A stretch of DNA of 38,777 bases from Gammaproteobacteria bacterium (lineage in GTDB: Bacteria; Pseudomonadota; Gammaproteobacteria; UBA1113), in the NCBI GenBank assembly GCA_009885935.1, contig VFJT01000055.1, forward strand, positions 1 to 38,777, given 5' to 3'. This document shows, one piece after another, positions 25,544 to 33,608 of the stretch. The notes below the pieces were generated by a model. The model had not been told where the DNA came from, made no database searches, and saw only the letters and a program-made list of their open reading frames with translations. The position numbers and the translations under genes are program-made. How positions within the stretch are numbered: the first letter of the stretch is position 1; each line of letters opens with the position of its first letter.

Positions 25544-26770
25544 ATGAAACTTTCCAAAAATATTGCTTGGTTTGCCTGGATCACCGCTTCTGTATTTTAT
25601 GCCTATCAATACATACTACGCGTTATGCCCAATATCATGTTAGACAATATCGTGCAGCAATTTCACATCAGCCCCGTTGTTTTTGGCCAATTTGCAGGGG
25701 TCTATTACATAGGTTATGCCGCTTTACACCTCCCCATAGGCATTATGCTGGATCGAATTGGCCCTAGAAAGGTCATGACGGGCTGTATCTTATTAACCGT
25801 CATTGGCCTATTACCCATTATTTTTGCCAGCCATTGGATTTATCCTTTAATAGGCCGCGTGCTGATTGGCATAGGCTCTTCAGCCGCCATCTTGGGGACT
25901 TTTAAAATCATCCGCATGACCTTCAGTGTGCAACGCTTTACGCGCATGTTGAGCCTATCCGTCACCATAGGCTTAATTGGAGCCATCTATGGCGGCGGCC
26001 CGGTGAGTTATCTGTGCAACGCCTTGGGCTATAAAGCAGTAGTCGCTATTTTTGCAGGCCTAGGATTAACGCTGGCTGCTCTAACTTACTGGCTAGTCCC
26101 CGAAATTGAAGCGATCAAAAACAAATCCGTGCTATCTGATATTAAAATGGTATTAAAAAACCATAGAGTTGTATTCACCTGTCTTGCGGCAGGCTTAATG
26201 GTAGGGCCTCTAGAAGGCTTTGCCGATGTGTGGGGATCTTCTTTTTTAGAGCATGTCTATGGTCTAAGCAATAAAACTGCGAGCTATTTACCCTCGATGA
26301 TTTTCATCGGCATGTGTTTTGGCGCGCCTTTCTTGAGTCTTATCGCCGAAAAAACAGGTCGTTATCTAGGGGTCATCATCGCTGCGGGCGGCATCATGTT
26401 CCTTGTTTTTCTCGCCTTGATATTACAATTATTCACTGTCAGCGGCATTACGTTGGGTTTCTTGCTGGTAGGAGTGTGTTGTGCCTACCAAATTTTAGCG
26501 ATTTATAAGGCCTCTACTTATGTGCCGGATCACGTCGCGGGGTTGACCACTGCCGTTGCCAATATGCTTATCATGAGTTTTGGTTATGTGTTTCACACTG
26601 GCATAGGTGTTATTGTCGATGTTTACGGCGGTATTCAATCCACACAAGCTTTCATCTATGGCATCGGCTTTATTCCTGTGACTTTAGCCCTAGGCACGTT
26701 AGGTTTTGCATGGGTGGCGTATAGTGATAGACCTGTTCTGAAAATGCGGTTTGAAAGCTTGGAAAACTGA
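25544..26770 (+). CDS. MFS transporter
   Basis: This 408-residue inner-membrane protein has about 12 hydrophobic segments, the first at residues 7-25 (IAWFAWITASVFYAYQYILR). The signature loop between helices 2 and 3 is GIMLDRIGPRKVM (about residues 66-78), and a degenerate counterpart near the middle is LIAEKTGRYLG. The two-domain arrangement is complete. The opening with YQYILRVMPNIM resembles MFS proteins common in Legionella and Coxiella, some of which import amino acids or nucleosides, but substrate cannot be assigned. GGAG lies 6-9 bases before the ATG. It converges on recG with only 5 bases between stop codons and no visible terminator. Confidence 0.88.
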   Translation: MKLSKNIAWFAWITASVFYAYQYILRVMPNIMLDNIVQQFHISPVVFGQFAGVYYIGYAALHLPIGIMLDRIGPRKVMTGCILLTVIGLLPIIFASHWIYPLIGRVLIGIGSSAAILGTFKIIRMTFSVQRFTRMLSLSVTIGLIGAIYGGGPVSYLCNALGYKAVVAIFAGLGLTLAALTYWLVPEIEAIKNKSVLSDIKMVLKNHRVVFTCLAAGLMVGPLEGFADVWGSSFLEHVYGLSNKTASYLPSMIFIGMCFGAPFLSLIAEKTGRYLGVIIAAGGIMFLVFLALILQLFTVSGITLGFLLVGVCCAYQILAIYKASTYVPDHVAGLTTAVANMLIMSFGYVFHTGIGVIVDVYGGIQSTQAFIYGIGFIPVTLALGTLGFAWVAYSDRPVLKMRFESLEN

Positions 26771-26775
26771 GAATA

Positions 26776-28857
26776 TCACACCTGCCCATACTCCAAGCCT
26801 TCAGCCAACCAACGCGTGATCAGCGCATCGCACACCACAGGATTATCCCGCAATAGATCTTGTGCAATAGCCTTAACCACGGGCAATAAAGCACTGTCGC
26901 GCGTATAAGAAGCGATGCGTAAACGGCCTAAGCCTGTTTGCCGGGTTCCCAACAATTCACCGCTGCCGCGTAAGGCTAAATCTTTTTCAGCAATGATAAA
27001 ACCGCTTTCGGTGCTGCGCATCACTTGTAAGCGTTGATAGGCCGTATCCGATAAAGGCGCTTGATATAGCAACACGCAAAAGCTTTCCGTTCCTCCGCGC
27101 CCCACACGACCGCGCAATTGATGCAATTGCGATAGGCCCATGCGTTCGGCGTTTTCGATAATCATCAAACTGGCATTAGGCACATCCACCCCCACTTCTA
27201 CCACCGTAGTTGCTACCAATAAATCTATGTCACCGTTTTTAAAAGCCTGCATCACGGCCGTTTTATCATTTGCCGATAATGCACCATGCGCTAAGCCTAA
27301 TTTTAAGTTAGGCAATTGTGCGCTTAATTGTTGATACGTTGTAGTCGCCGCCTCGCATTGTAATTTCTCAGAATCTTCAATTAATGGGCAAATCCAATAC
27401 GCTTGCCTTCCCGCTAAACATTGCTCTTTGACTCGCGCAACGATGTTATCGCGCTTATCATTGGCAAGTACAATTGTCTGTATGGGTTTTCGTCCTGGCG
27501 GCAATTCATCGATAATAGAATGATCTAAATGCGCATACACGCTCATTGCTAAAGTTCTAGGAATCGGTGTGGCCGTCATAATAAGTTGATGCGGATTAAA
27601 ATCTTGTTGCAGACCTTTTTCACGCAGAGCCAAACGCTGATCGACTCCAAAGCGATGTTGTTCATCGATGACTAACAAGGCCATATTTTTAAATTGCACT
27701 GCTTCTTGAAACAAAGCATGAGTGCCTACGACGATGTGCGCATTGCCGTCTTTTATAGCGGTTAAAGTTTCTTTGCGCGCTTTTCCTTTAACTTTACCCG
27801 ATAACCATGCCACCGTTAATCCCAATGGCGTAAACCATTGTGTTAAATTATGATAATGTTGTTCAGCTAAAATTTCGGTAGGCGCCATGAGTGCGCCCTG
27901 ATAACCACTAGACACCGCTTGTAATAAACTGAATGCCGCGACAATGGTTTTTCCTGAACCCACATCGCCCTGCAATAAACGCAACATGGGTACACTGCAT
28001 TCTATATCAGTGCGAATCTCGGTTAATACTTTTTTTTGTGCTGCCGTTAAAGCAAAGGGTAATTGTGCTAAGAATTGTAGTGTTAAGGTTTCTACACCGT
28101 TTAATCTAGGCGCTGCCATGGCTTGTAGTGAAGCACGCAGCCGAGACAAGCCTATGTGATGCGCTAATAATTCTTCTAAGGCCAAACGCTGTTGCATAGG
28201 ATGAATCCCTGCCAATAATTGCAGTCTATCGGCATCGGGCGGTGGTCTGTGCACATACTGCAACGCCGCACTTAAACTAGGCAATGAAAATCGTTCTTGC
28301 AGATGCAATAGATGATCGCTTAAAACAGCGCCTTGTATTAATAATTCTAAGATTTGATCACTCAAACGCCGCCATTGCCCTTGTGAAATGCCTTCGGTGG
28401 TGGGATAAATCGGCGTTAAATGATCATCAACCTCTAGCGCTTTTCCGGGGGTTAACTGTAAATACTCGGGATGAATGATTTCCAAACCCTGATATCCATA
28501 ACGCACTTCACCAAAACAACGTAGCCTAGTCCCTACACTCAACTGTCGCATTTGCTCTGCATTAAAGTGGAAAAAACGTAAAATGATGTAACCACTGGCA
28601 TCGTGTAATTCACACATCAAACTGCCTTTAGTGCCGCGACTAACGCGATGACTCTCTATAACCCCTTCAATAGCCACGTAATCGCCGGCGCGTACATCGC
28701 GCAGAGGCATTAAATGAGTTCGGTCTAAATAGCGAAAAGGCAGATGAAATAGCAAATCTTGCAGGGTATAAATGCTGCGCTTGGCTAATAGGGTTGATAA
28801 TCTAGGCCCTACGCCATGCAAAGTTTGGCAAGGCGCTTTGTCTAGCTCCGTTGTCAT
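26776..28857 (-). CDS. recG: ATP-dependent DNA helicase RecG
   Basis: RecG remodels stalled replication forks and Holliday junctions. The 693 residues match the usual length. The N-terminal wedge/OB domain covers about 1-160 (YVAIEGVIESHRV, GEVRYGYQGLEIIHPEY). Helicase motifs follow: GDVGSGKTIVAA (Walker A, about residue 300), VIDEQHRFGV (DEQH box), MTATPIPRTLAMS, LVATTVVEVGVDVP, and QLRGRVGRGGTESFC. A palindromic repeat lies 40 bases upstream. No operon partner is apparent. Confidence 0.96.
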   Translation of the reverse strand: MTTELDKAPCQTLHGVGPRLSTLLAKRSIYTLQDLLFHLPFRYLDRTHLMPLRDVRAGDYVAIEGVIESHRVSRGTKGSLMCELHDASGYIILRFFHFNAEQMRQLSVGTRLRCFGEVRYGYQGLEIIHPEYLQLTPGKALEVDDHLTPIYPTTEGISQGQWRRLSDQILELLIQGAVLSDHLLHLQERFSLPSLSAALQYVHRPPPDADRLQLLAGIHPMQQRLALEELLAHHIGLSRLRASLQAMAAPRLNGVETLTLQFLAQLPFALTAAQKKVLTEIRTDIECSVPMLRLLQGDVGSGKTIVAAFSLLQAVSSGYQGALMAPTEILAEQHYHNLTQWFTPLGLTVAWLSGKVKGKARKETLTAIKDGNAHIVVGTHALFQEAVQFKNMALLVIDEQHRFGVDQRLALREKGLQQDFNPHQLIMTATPIPRTLAMSVYAHLDHSIIDELPPGRKPIQTIVLANDKRDNIVARVKEQCLAGRQAYWICPLIEDSEKLQCEAATTTYQQLSAQLPNLKLGLAHGALSANDKTAVMQAFKNGDIDLLVATTVVEVGVDVPNASLMIIENAERMGLSQLHQLRGRVGRGGTESFCVLLYQAPLSDTAYQRLQVMRSTESGFIIAEKDLALRGSGELLGTRQTGLGRLRIASYTRDSALLPVVKAIAQDLLRDNPVVCDALITRWLAEGLEYGQV

Positions 28858-28896
28858 ATCACTGCTCTCGCTTTATTGTGCATCAAAACCAGATTT

Positions 28897-28958
28897 TCGT
28901 AGGGGCAGGCCCCCGTGCCTGCCCAAACTAGGGCAGACACAGGGGTCTGCCCCTACGA
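28897..28958. repeat. palindromic repeat, CGTAGGGGC family (copy D)
   Basis: Complete copy with outer arms TCGTAGGGGCAG and CTGCCCCTACGA and two inner hairpins. It lies 8 bases beyond the ppsA stop codon and 39 bases before the recG start, both on the minus strand, and may act as a terminator for ppsA. Confidence 0.85.
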
Positions 28959-28966
28959 TTTGACGA

Positions 28967-31345
28967 TTATTTTTTAGCCTCTTCCCCTAAAAATAACCAC
29001 GTAGACACCACTGTGTCTGGATTCAGCGAGATTGCATCTATACCCTGCTCCATTAACCATAAGGCTAAATCTGGGTGATCCGATGGCCCTTGGCCGCAAA
29101 TGCCTATGTATTTTCCTTGTTTTCTACACGCATCGATTGCCAATTGCAATAACATTTTCACCGCTTCATTGCGTTCATCAAAAGCTTCAGCCACTAAACC
29201 CGAATCGCGATCTAAGCCTAACGTCAATTGTGTTAGATCGTTTGAACCTATGGAAAAACCATCAAAATATTGTAGGAATTGCTCCGCTAACAAAGCGTTG
29301 GAGGGAATTTCACACATCATAATCAAACGCAAGCCATTTTCACCGCGTTTTAAGCCGTGTAGGGCTAATACATCGATTACAGCCTTAGCTTCATGCACCG
29401 TACGCACAAAAGGGATCATCACTTCTACGTTGGTTAAGCCCATTTTTTCACGGACTATTTTAATGGCCTTACATTCTAAAGCAAAGCAATCCTTAAATGT
29501 AGGCGCAGCATAACGCGAAGCGCCTCTAAAACCCAGCATAGGATTTTCTTCATGTGGCTCATATAGGCTTCCACCCAAAAGATTAGCATATTCATTCGAT
29601 TTAAAGTCCGATAAGCGCACTATAACGGGCTTAGGATAAAATGCCGCTCCTAAAGTAGCCATGCCTTCAGCCAAACGCATGACGTAAAAATCAACGGGGG
29701 AAGGATAAGCCGAAGTGCGTTGTTTAATTTCTTGTTGTAGCGCCGGTTCTAATTTATCAAAATTGAGCAAAGCACTGGGGTGTATGCCTATAGCACGATT
29801 GATAATAAATTCTAAGCGTGCTAAGCCCACACCAAAATTAGGCAACTGACAAAAATCAAAAGCGCGATCGGGAGTGCCTACATTCATACAAATTTTAAAG
29901 GGCAATTGTGGCATGTGATCGATGTGTATTTGTTTGCATTCAAACTTCAATAAACCCTCATACACCATCCCTTCTTCGCCTTCAGCGCAAGATACAGTAA
30001 CCGCTGTGCCCTCTTTAATATCGCTGGTGGCAGTATTACACCCCACCACCGCCGGAATTCCCAACTCACGGGCGATAATTGCCGCATGGCACGTACGACC
30101 GCCACGATTGGTTACAATAGCCGCCGCGCGTTTCATCACCGGCTCCCAATCGGGATCGGTCATATCGGTAACCAACACATCGCCTGCTTCCACTTTGTGT
30201 ATATCGGCCAAACTCTTCACCACACGCGCTTTACCCTGGCCGATCTTCTGACCTATGCTGCGGCCTATGGACAATACTGTGCCCTTTTCTAATAGATTGA
30301 ATCGTTCCAAAGTTTGTTGATCCTGACGGCTTTTAACGGTTTCCGGCCGCGCTTGCACTATGTATAACTCACCGTGTTCGCCATCTTTAGCCCATTCTAT
30401 ATCCATAGGGCAACCATAATGCGCTTCTATCGTCAGCGCAAACTGTGCTAATTGCGTTATTTCTTTATCGTTCAATGAAAATTGTAACCGCAGTTCTTCA
30501 GGAACCGTTTCTATTTTAACGCGCTCACTCGCACCAGGCGCCGTATTGTAAACCATGCGCTGTTGTTTTAATCCTAAGCGTCGCGACAAAATGGCATCGA
30601 AACCTTTTTTTAATCCTGTTTTATAAACATAGAATTCATCGGGATTAATGCTCCCTTGTACCAATAACTCACCTAAGCCATAATTGGCAGTAATAAAAAT
30701 AACTTCATTGGATCCCGTTTCGGTATCTAGGGTAAACATCACCCCTGCTGCCGCTTCATCACTGCGCACCATTTTTTGTATGCCTGCAGATAACGCCACT
30801 TCTTCGTGCGCAAAACCATGATGCACTCTGTAAGAAATCGCTCTGTCGGTGTAAAGGGATGCAAACACCAATTTTATTTTTTGCAATACCTCCTCAAAAC
30901 CATGCACATTTAAAAAAGTTTCTTGTTGACCAGCAAAAGAGGCCTCGGGTAAATCCTCAGCCGTTGCCGATGAACGCACTGCAACCGTAAAATCTTTTCC
31001 TAAACGTTCTGCTAAAGTTTGATAGGCTGCTTTCATTTCTTGTATGAATTTTTCAGAAAAAGGTGTGTCAATAATCCACTGCCGTGCTTTCGCGCCTTTT
31101 TCCGCTAATTGCGTTAAATTTTCTATATCCAAATCTTGCAACAGTTCTTTAAGACGTTTGTCTAAATCGTTGTGGGCCAAAAAATCGCGATAGGCTTGTG
31201 AGGTGGTAGCAAATCCAGGCGGCACTTTCACCCCCAATTGCGTTAAGTTTTGGATCATTTCCCCTAAAGAAGAATTCTTGCCGCCGACTAAATGCACATC
31301 ATCGCGGCCTAATTTTTCAAAAAAAATCACGTAAGGCATATTCAT
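28967..31345 (-). CDS. ppsA: phosphoenolpyruvate synthase
   Basis: PpsA makes phosphoenolpyruvate from pyruvate and ATP, for gluconeogenesis from three-carbon substrates. The frame opens at 31360, but the ATG at 31345 has GGAG seven bases upstream and gives the family start (MNMPYVIFFEKLGRDD); length is 792 residues. The ATP-binding domain (VGGKNSSLGEMIQNL; AVRSSATAEDLPEASFAGQQ) is followed by the phosphohistidine swivel (GGRTCHAAIIARELGIPAVVG, catalytic His about residue 425) and the PEP-binding TIM barrel, with SIGSNDLTQLTLGLDRDS and the conserved Cys in GICGQGPSDHP. It lies 15 bases after the DUF2063 gene, so it may be co-transcribed with that locus. Confidence 0.95.
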   Translation of the reverse strand: MNMPYVIFFEKLGRDDVHLVGGKNSSLGEMIQNLTQLGVKVPPGFATTSQAYRDFLAHNDLDKRLKELLQDLDIENLTQLAEKGAKARQWIIDTPFSEKFIQEMKAAYQTLAERLGKDFTVAVRSSATAEDLPEASFAGQQETFLNVHGFEEVLQKIKLVFASLYTDRAISYRVHHGFAHEEVALSAGIQKMVRSDEAAAGVMFTLDTETGSNEVIFITANYGLGELLVQGSINPDEFYVYKTGLKKGFDAILSRRLGLKQQRMVYNTAPGASERVKIETVPEELRLQFSLNDKEITQLAQFALTIEAHYGCPMDIEWAKDGEHGELYIVQARPETVKSRQDQQTLERFNLLEKGTVLSIGRSIGQKIGQGKARVVKSLADIHKVEAGDVLVTDMTDPDWEPVMKRAAAIVTNRGGRTCHAAIIARELGIPAVVGCNTATSDIKEGTAVTVSCAEGEEGMVYEGLLKFECKQIHIDHMPQLPFKICMNVGTPDRAFDFCQLPNFGVGLARLEFIINRAIGIHPSALLNFDKLEPALQQEIKQRTSAYPSPVDFYVMRLAEGMATLGAAFYPKPVIVRLSDFKSNEYANLLGGSLYEPHEENPMLGFRGASRYAAPTFKDCFALECKAIKIVREKMGLTNVEVMIPFVRTVHEAKAVIDVLALHGLKRGENGLRLIMMCEIPSNALLAEQFLQYFDGFSIGSNDLTQLTLGLDRDSGLVAEAFDERNEAVKMLLQLAIDACRKQGKYIGICGQGPSDHPDLALWLMEQGIDAISLNPDTVVSTWLFLGEEAKK

Positions 31346-31360
31346 TATTGAACTCCACAT

Positions 31361-32158
31361 CTATATTAAAATATCTAATTCCCGCCATGTATTACACCAA
31401 GCTTCTACTGACTCACGCACTTCGTTTTCTTTATAGGCAGCATTGCCTTGCAGTAGAGGATGAACCAACTCTTCTATACTGCACTCTTTGTGCTGTAAGA
31501 TCGCTTGCAACAATAAGGCTGGCCAAGGCTCTAAGGCAAACCACTGTACCTCATGCTGACCGTTACGATAGACTACGCCCTGCCAAGGATATGCGCGCCG
31601 CGCCAGGGCTGTATATTCTTTGTCCAGCGGATAAACCGCGTATTCGTATTGGCAATAATACAGCAATGGTGTACAGCGTATGAGTGCCGTATTCGGGGCA
31701 GGCAAGGCCTCATCTGCCACCGTAGCCACCAATTCCATCCATTCAAAATGCGCTAGGGCCCATAACCAGGGCCATTGCTCATATTCAGCCTTATTATGCC
31801 ACAAAAAGCTTAAAAATTCATCCGGCAATTGATAAAAATAAGGCGTAGCGGCTCTATGCTGGCGCAAGAATTCATCCAGCAAAAAGGCCCAGTTTTCTGC
31901 GCCCACATTGTCTATGACGCGCGGATAAATGTTCGCTAAGACTTCATGTAAATTAGCGCGTAGTAAATGATAATAAATTTTTTCACGGCCCGTGTTAGTC
32001 AGTGCAGAATAAGGTCCGCGTAGCATGGCACCGAACTCCGTCATTGCGAGACCATGAGCGCCAGCGAGTGGTCGAGGCAATCCAGGAGTAAAAATACTGG
32101 ATTTATCAGTGTCACAGTTCTTTATGTGACGCTCATGATGCGTGACGTCTCTTTTCAT
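31361..32158 (-). CDS. hvfC: DUF2063 protein, HvfC-like partner of the DUF692 enzyme
   Basis: The core (GREKIYYHLLRANLHEVLAN, then YPRVIDNVG, and WEWMELV-like helices) is the DUF2063 N-terminal domain, which binds the precursor peptide and presents it to the DUF692 enzyme. Three starts are possible. ATG 32158 has AGGAAG ten bases upstream; ATG 32044 has none; ATG 32026 has GGAG nine bases upstream. The first 39-44 residues of the longest form are encoded by or between the arms of a composite inverted repeat (32039-32303) and look unlike any DUF2063 protein. The functional core begins near MLRGPYSAL (32026). The usual N-terminal family helix seems lost or replaced by the repeat. It sits between hvfB and ppsA. 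Confidence 0.75.
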   Translation of the reverse strand: MKRDVTHHERHIKNCDTDKSSIFTPGLPRPLAGAHGLAMTEFGAMLRGPYSALTNTGREKIYYHLLRANLHEVLANIYPRVIDNVGAENWAFLLDEFLRQHRAATPYFYQLPDEFLSFLWHNKAEYEQWPWLWALAHFEWMELVATVADEALPAPNTALIRCTPLLYYCQYEYAVYPLDKEYTALARRAYPWQGVVYRNGQHEVQWFALEPWPALLLQAILQHKECSIEELVHPLLQGNAAYKENEVRESVEAWCNTWRELDILI

Positions 32159-32303
32159 TTTTAAGTATCTTCCTGGATTGACTCAGCACTCACTGTGTTC
32201 GTACTTCGCCCTTCGGGTGCACTACGTGCGCCAAAAATGCTCGCCGCGCTTCGCGCTTTTCGCTCACATTTTTTGCCACGTCGCTACGCTCCTCGCAATG
32301 ACG
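32039..32303. repeat. composite inverted-repeat element (MITE-like)
   Basis: CGTCATTGCGAG (32039-32050) and CTCGCAATGACG (32292-32303) are perfect 12-bp terminal inverted repeats 265 bases apart. A second, inner pair is CAATCCAGGA (32078-32087) and TCCTGGATTG (32171-32180). The element is thus two inverted units of the dispersed CGTCATTGCGAG...GGCAATCCAGG type, with 83 bases of other sequence between them. The right unit is full of small hairpins (for example GCGCTTCGCGC). No transposase is encoded. Confidence 0.8.
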
Positions 32304-32322
32304 ACTCACAGCAAAGAAATAA

Positions 32323-33216
32323 TTATGCTTTGTTAGCATAGGCACTCTCCATAATGTTTTGAATCTGCTGCAACTCCAAACACAAATCCGTCCAGGCAGG
32401 AATGCCGTTATCGCATTCTAACACCGTGGGTTTAAGCCCATGACTCGCATAAGTGTAACTTAATAGATCCCAAACAGGATCAGGGACAGGATAATGGTGC
32501 GTATCGATGAGTATACTGGCATTTGCATCGTCGTGTTGTAAATCAAAACTCGTTAACAATTGTTTTTGGTGGCCAGCCACATGCAAATAAGCAATGCGGT
32601 GACCGGGTAATGATTTAATAAAATTTTTCGCATCGTCGTTATGATTGACGCTATTGACATAAACATTATTCACATCTAACAGCAGATCGCAATCGGCTTC
32701 ATTTAACACCGCCGTTACAAACTCTAATTCCGTTAACTCATTATCCAACGTCATATAATAACTGATATTCTCAATAGCAATGCGCCGTTGTAAATAATCT
32801 TGCACCGTTTGTATACGCTGTGCGACGTGTAATACGGTATCGCTGTTAAAAGGCAAAGGTAATAGATCATATAACAAACCCTGTTCATCGCCACTAAAAC
32901 TTAAATGTTCGCTATAACAAGCAACTTGGTAGTATTCTAAAAAAGATTTTAAAGAGGCTAAGAAAGTAAAATCCAAGGGCGTTGTTGCCCCTAGAGATAA
33001 AGACAAACCATGACAATACCAAGTAAAATGCGCTGCAAATTCATCTAAAATTTGTTTTTTAATTCCACCCATACCACACCAATTTTCTGGCGCTATTTCT
33101 AAAATCGTGCAGGGGGTATTCTGAGTTTCTAAACTTTGCTGTAAAGAGGATAGTAGGACTGAACGCAAACCCAGCCCTACCGCTTGAGAGGAATCACTAC
33201 TTTTTTGGAGCGCCAC
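32323..33216 (-). CDS. hvfB: DUF692 (MNIO) enzyme, HvfB-like RiPP oxidase
   Basis: This is a DUF692 family protein, a multinuclear non-haem iron enzyme that modifies cysteine-containing peptides. Visible likely metal ligands are SEHLSF (His), IAIENISYY (Glu), LLLDVNNVYVN (Asp/Asn), YLHVAGH (His), LIDTHHYPVP (His) and VLECDN (Glu). The AVGLGLR and ILEIAPENWCG blocks at the start are typical. The frame stays open to 33348, overlapping the precursor gene; a GTG at 33216 with AGGT upstream gives a normal N-terminus and a 20-base overlap with hvfA, implying translational coupling. The first residue remains uncertain. The partner DUF2063 gene follows after a repeat insertion. Confidence 0.85.
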   Translation of the reverse strand: MALQKSSDSSQAVGLGLRSVLLSSLQQSLETQNTPCTILEIAPENWCGMGGIKKQILDEFAAHFTWYCHGLSLSLGATTPLDFTFLASLKSFLEYYQVACYSEHLSFSGDEQGLLYDLLPLPFNSDTVLHVAQRIQTVQDYLQRRIAIENISYYMTLDNELTELEFVTAVLNEADCDLLLDVNNVYVNSVNHNDDAKNFIKSLPGHRIAYLHVAGHQKQLLTSFDLQHDDANASILIDTHHYPVPDPVWDLLSYTYASHGLKPTVLECDNGIPAWTDLCLELQQIQNIMESAYANKA

Positions 33217-33460
33217 TGCATTTACCTGCGGCACACGTACCGGCAGAACATTTGCCTTCAGCATGTTTATCGCCGCTTGCGGCCTTATTGACTTCTTGTT
33301 CAGTAGGCTTAGTGGGCATTGCATCAGGGCGGGGTGTAGCCGGTGCAACGAGTGGCGTACTTGTAGAATTTTCTGGAGTGCTGCTCATGTTATCTGCAGC
33401 AAAAGCGGCTGTACTTAAACAGACACTAGCACCTAAAGCAATTAGCATTTTCTTGTTCAT
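33197..33460 (-). CDS. hvfA: HvfA-like secreted RiPP precursor peptide
   Basis: An 87-residue peptide begins at ATG 33460, which has AAGGAG six bases upstream (another ATG at 33463 is too close). It has a signal peptide (MNKKMLIALGASVCLSTAAF, cut near AFA-AD), a Pro/Thr/Ser-rich middle, and a C-terminal core with three tandem pentapeptides EGKCS-AGTCA-AGKCS (Cys71, 76, 81). Haemophilus HvfA carries EGKCG pentapeptides whose cysteines are converted by HvfB/HvfC into copper-binding oxazolone-thioamide groups. The core here is a variant of that motif. With the overlapping DUF692 gene and DUF2063 gene downstream, a metal-binding secreted product is likely; the exact modification is inferred. Confidence 0.8.
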   Translation of the reverse strand: MNKKMLIALGASVCLSTAAFAADNMSSTPENSTSTPLVAPATPRPDAMPTKPTEQEVNKAASGDKHAEGKCSAGTCAAGKCSGAPKK

Positions 33461-33487
33461 CATAAACTCCTTGATGGTTAATATTGG

Positions 33488-33519
33488 ATTGTAAGTTGGG
33501 CTAATTTTGACCAGGTCAA
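33488..33519 (-). promoter_or_regulatory. likely hvfA promoter with 13-bp palindrome
   Basis: On the minus strand TTGACC (33519-33514) and TACAAT (33493-33488) are separated by 20 bases. Transcription would start near 33481, about 20 bases before the hvfA ATG and just ahead of its AAGGAG. The palindrome TTGACCTGGTCAA covers the -35 box (33507-33519). Spacers of 19-20 bases are typical of MerR-family (for example CueR) promoters. Confidence 0.45.
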
Positions 33520-33608
33520 TGATCTGGTTTTTACGCCCGTTTACGCGTAGATAGTATATACCTATTACACTTCAAGATGAAGATGTGAATCGGCGCATAG
33601 GAGCGAAT

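Noticed and set aside
32142..32336. 64-residue open frame on the plus strand in the composite repeat
   Set aside because: It lies wholly in repeat hairpin sequence and reads unlike any protein.
33217..33348. Extended DUF692 start within hvfA
   Set aside because: The frame is open by chance over the precursor gene; family homology starts only near AVGLGLR, and a GTG with AGGT lies just before it.
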